64,000 nucleotides of DNA from Chryseobacterium camelliae. GTDB lineage: Bacteria; Bacteroidota; Bacteroidia; Flavobacteriales; Weeksellaceae. The DNA lies in the NCBI RefSeq assembly GCF_027920545.1, contig NZ_CP115859.1, forward strand, positions 248,001 through 312,000, read 5' to 3'. The first letter of the stretch is position 1. Each line of letters starts with the position of its first letter. Shown here one piece after another: positions 62,116 through 64,000 of this stretch. The notes under the pieces were generated by a model. That model worked only from the letters and a program-made list of their open reading frames with translations, was not told the DNA's origin and did no database searches. A program made the translations under genes and the position numbers.

Positions 62116-63114
62116 ATGAAAAGAGCTTCCATTAAAGATATCGCAAGAATAGCCGGTGTTTCTGTTGCAACAGTTTCTTATGTTCTTAATAAAAAAGAAG
62201 GAAGCAGAATAAGCCAACAAACAAGAGAAAAAATTTTAGAAATTGCCGATTCAATCAATTATGTTCCCAATAAGATTGCTAAAAGCTTAAAAATGAGCAG
62301 AAGCAAACTGATAGGACTTATTTTAGCAGATATTTCAAGCAGTTTTTACTCTTCAATGGCTCGTTGTATTGAAGATGAAGCCATAAAACTGGGGTATACA
62401 CTTATTATTGGAAGTTCAGATGAAAGTCCTGAGAAATTTAAAAAGCTGACAGAACTTTTTGCTGAACATCAGGTTGACGGAATGATTGTAGCACCAATTA
62501 TGGATTCTGATGATACGTTAAAAAAACTGATTAAAGATGAATACCCTGTAATTACAATTGACCGTTATCTTAAAGATATAGATTTACCCGGTGTTTTGGT
62601 TAATAATTTTGAAATTTCAGAACAGATTTTTGACTTTCTGAAAGCTAAGAAGTTTGAAGAAATTCTTTATGTAGGGTACAATACGGAGCTTCCCCATCTT
62701 TTAGACAGGCAACACGGTTTTGATAAACAATTTCCAGAAAGTGGCATAAGCTATAAACAGGTTTTGGTAGGACTGGAAAACAGAAAAGAGGAAATACATA
62801 ACGCTCTTGAAAAAAATCTGAACCTTTCTAAGCGAACAGCGGTCTATTTTGCAAGTAATAAATTAGGAATTGCTGGAATGAGCTATTTTATTAAACATAA
62901 TATTAAGGTTCCTGAAGATCTTTCGATGATTACCTTTGATGAAGCTGAAGCCTATGAACTTTTCCCAATAGAACTTACTTATGTTAAACAGCCTTTAAAG
63001 GATATGGCGAAAATGGCAATAAAGCTTATTGATGATGAGATTACCTGCTATAAAAATAATGGCGAGAGAGTTACTTTTGAGGCTAAATTAATTCAGAAAA
63101 ACTCGGTACAATAA
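62116..63114 (+). CDS. LacI-family transcriptional regulator
   Basis: 332 residues. An N-terminal HTH with the family signature SIKDIARIAGVSVATVSYVLNKK (shown in two parts: SIKDIARIAG and VSVATVSYVL), then a hinge YVPNKIAKSLK, then a periplasmic-binding-protein-like effector domain with IGLILADIS and MITFDEAEAYELFP. It probably responds to a sugar. No sugar genes are adjacent in the window, so the target is unknown; the beta-glucan PUL is ~19 kb away. Confidence 0.88.
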   Translation: MKRASIKDIARIAGVSVATVSYVLNKKEGSRISQQTREKILEIADSINYVPNKIAKSLKMSRSKLIGLILADISSSFYSSMARCIEDEAIKLGYTLIIGSSDESPEKFKKLTELFAEHQVDGMIVAPIMDSDDTLKKLIKDEYPVITIDRYLKDIDLPGVLVNNFEISEQIFDFLKAKKFEEILYVGYNTELPHLLDRQHGFDKQFPESGISYKQVLVGLENRKEEIHNALEKNLNLSKRTAVYFASNKLGIAGMSYFIKHNIKVPEDLSMITFDEAEAYELFPIELTYVKQPLKDMAKMAIKLIDDEITCYKNNGERVTFEAKLIQKNSVQ

Positions 63115-63236
63115 ATTCCTGCAGATTTTAAACTGACTTTTGTTGAAGTATTTTAACAGTTTTTGCTGAGAAGTTTTTTATTAATCGGGAAAGACGATTT
63201 TGTTTTAGTAACTTTGCAGTTCGTAATATAATTTTT

Positions 63237-64000
63237 ATGCACAAAGCAGGATTTGTAAATATAGTTGGAAAGCCAAATGCAGGAAAGTCTACCTTACTTA
63301 ACCAATTGATGGGTGAGAAGTTGGCAATCGTTACTCAGAAGGCTCAGACAACACGTCACAGAATTTTTGGAATTTATAATGAAGAAGATCTTCAGATCGT
63401 ATTTTCGGATACTCCAGGAGTTTTAGATCCTAAATATGGTTTGCAGGAAAAAATGATGGATTTTGTGAAAGATTCTTTACAGGATGCAGATGTTTTTCTT
63501 TTTATTGTAGACGTAACGGATAAGGCAGAACCTTCAGAATTCTTAATTGATAAGTTGAATAAAATTCCGGTTCCTGTTTTATTATTATTGAATAAAGTAG
63601 ACCAAACCAATCAGGAAGGATTGGAAAAACTGGTTTCCGACTGGCATGAAAGAATACCTAAAGCTGAAATTTTACCTATTTCTGCGTTGAATGCCTTTAA
63701 TACGGATGTCATTCTCCCGAAACTAAAATCGATGTTACCGGAAAACCCTGCCTATTATGACAAAGATATGTATACGGATAAACCGGAACGTTTCTTCGTA
63801 AATGAAGCCATAAGAGAGAAAATTCTTTTGAATTATGAAAAAGAAATTCCTTATTCCGTAGAAGTGGTAACAGAAATGTTCAAGGAAAAAGAAGGCATTA
63901 TTTTCATCGATTCTATTATTTATGTAGAAAGAGATACCCAGAAAGGCATTATCATTGGACATAAAGGAGAGGCAATCAAAAAAGTAGGTACGGAAGCAAG
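63237..64000 (+). CDS. era: GTPase Era (N-terminal part, cut by window end)
   Basis: 254 codons are visible and the frame runs off the right edge. G1 is GKPNAGKS (11-18), G3 is DTPG, G4 is NKVD, and the KH domain is beginning at the edge (GIIIGHKGEAIKKVG). It is a 30S ribosome-assembly GTPase; the complete protein is about 295 residues. The ATG at 63237 lies 20 nt after a TAACTTTG box (63209-63216). Confidence 0.95.
   Translation, partial: MHKAGFVNIVGKPNAGKSTLLNQLMGEKLAIVTQKAQTTRHRIFGIYNEEDLQIVFSDTPGVLDPKYGLQEKMMDFVKDSLQDADVFLFIVDVTDKAEPSEFLIDKLNKIPVPVLLLLNKVDQTNQEGLEKLVSDWHERIPKAEILPISALNAFNTDVILPKLKSMLPENPAYYDKDMYTDKPERFFVNEAIREKILLNYEKEIPYSVEVVTEMFKEKEGIIFIDSIIYVERDTQKGIIIGHKGEAIKKVGTEA

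Overview
The window is a stretch of Bacteroidota chromosome, most likely Chryseobacterium or a close Weeksellaceae relative. The reasons are the low GC, promoters of the TTG / TAnnTTTG type, the near absence of Shine-Dalgarno sequences, type IX secretion (T9SS) C-terminal domains, GLPGLI-family proteins, a SusC/SusD pair, an F1Fo operon that ends at atpG, and the serC-serA-DUF1015 cluster. No prophage, insertion sequence, CRISPR array, rRNA or tRNA gene was recognised. Species-level assignment is inference.

Layout. 1-2.9 kb: end of the ATP synthase operon (atpH partial, atpA, atpG). 3.0-5.5 kb: a T9SS-exported small protein followed by a glycine-rich surface protein resembling a tail fibre. 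5.7-7.4 kb: CNNM/CBS membrane protein and clpS. 7.7-10.4 kb: tandem M28 peptidases, one of which has lost key catalytic residues. 10.5-13.9 kb: serine biosynthesis (serC, serA, DUF1015). 14.0-16.7 kb: ferredoxin and LuxC-like acyl-CoA reductase (divergent), a small secreted protein, and a Bax-inhibitor-1-like membrane protein. 16.7-18.1 kb: peroxiredoxin / thioredoxin / DUF6952. 18.3-24.5 kb: a 51-residue bacteriocin-like peptide gene, two GLPGLI proteins, an M16 protease and an aspartate aminotransferase. 24.6-28.9 kb: rsmG, a lipoprotein, a DUF922 protein and an AddB-like nuclease. 29.2-30.4 kb: glutaryl-CoA-dehydrogenase-like flavoenzyme.

30.5-43.3 kb is a polysaccharide utilisation locus (PUL): a Nudix-fold regulator with a degenerate catalytic box and an MFS transporter face away from SusC, SusD, GH30, GH3, GH16 and a second GH30. 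The enzyme set fits a beta-glucan with 1,6 and 1,3 linkages, such as fungal or yeast wall glucan or laminarin. SusC/D would import oligosaccharides, the GH30/GH16 enzymes would cut the polymer, GH3 would release glucose, and the MFS protein would carry sugar across the inner membrane.

43.4-50 kb: fabI, a charged LEA-like protein, tag, two unknowns, a nucleoside phosphorylase, and a di-haem peroxidase with an imelysin-like N-terminal half. 50-54.8 kb: PhoX-type phosphatase with T9SS tail, LRR protein, SUI1 factor, and a zinc-peptidase-like protein with a CBM20-like tail. 55-60 kb: gpmI, acyl-ACP desaturase, a small HAD protein, map and a methyltransferase. 60-64 kb: T9SS protein, SMR exporter, Crp/Fnr regulator, LacI regulator and era (cut by the window end).

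Several intergenic spaces hold short palindromic repeats of at least four kinds, two of them inside operons (atpA-atpG and peroxiredoxin-thioredoxin). The best candidates for something new are the double-glycine-type leader peptide beside a GLPGLI protein, the M28 enzyme/pseudoenzyme pair, the imelysin-peroxidase next to PhoX, and the Nudix-regulated beta-glucan PUL.
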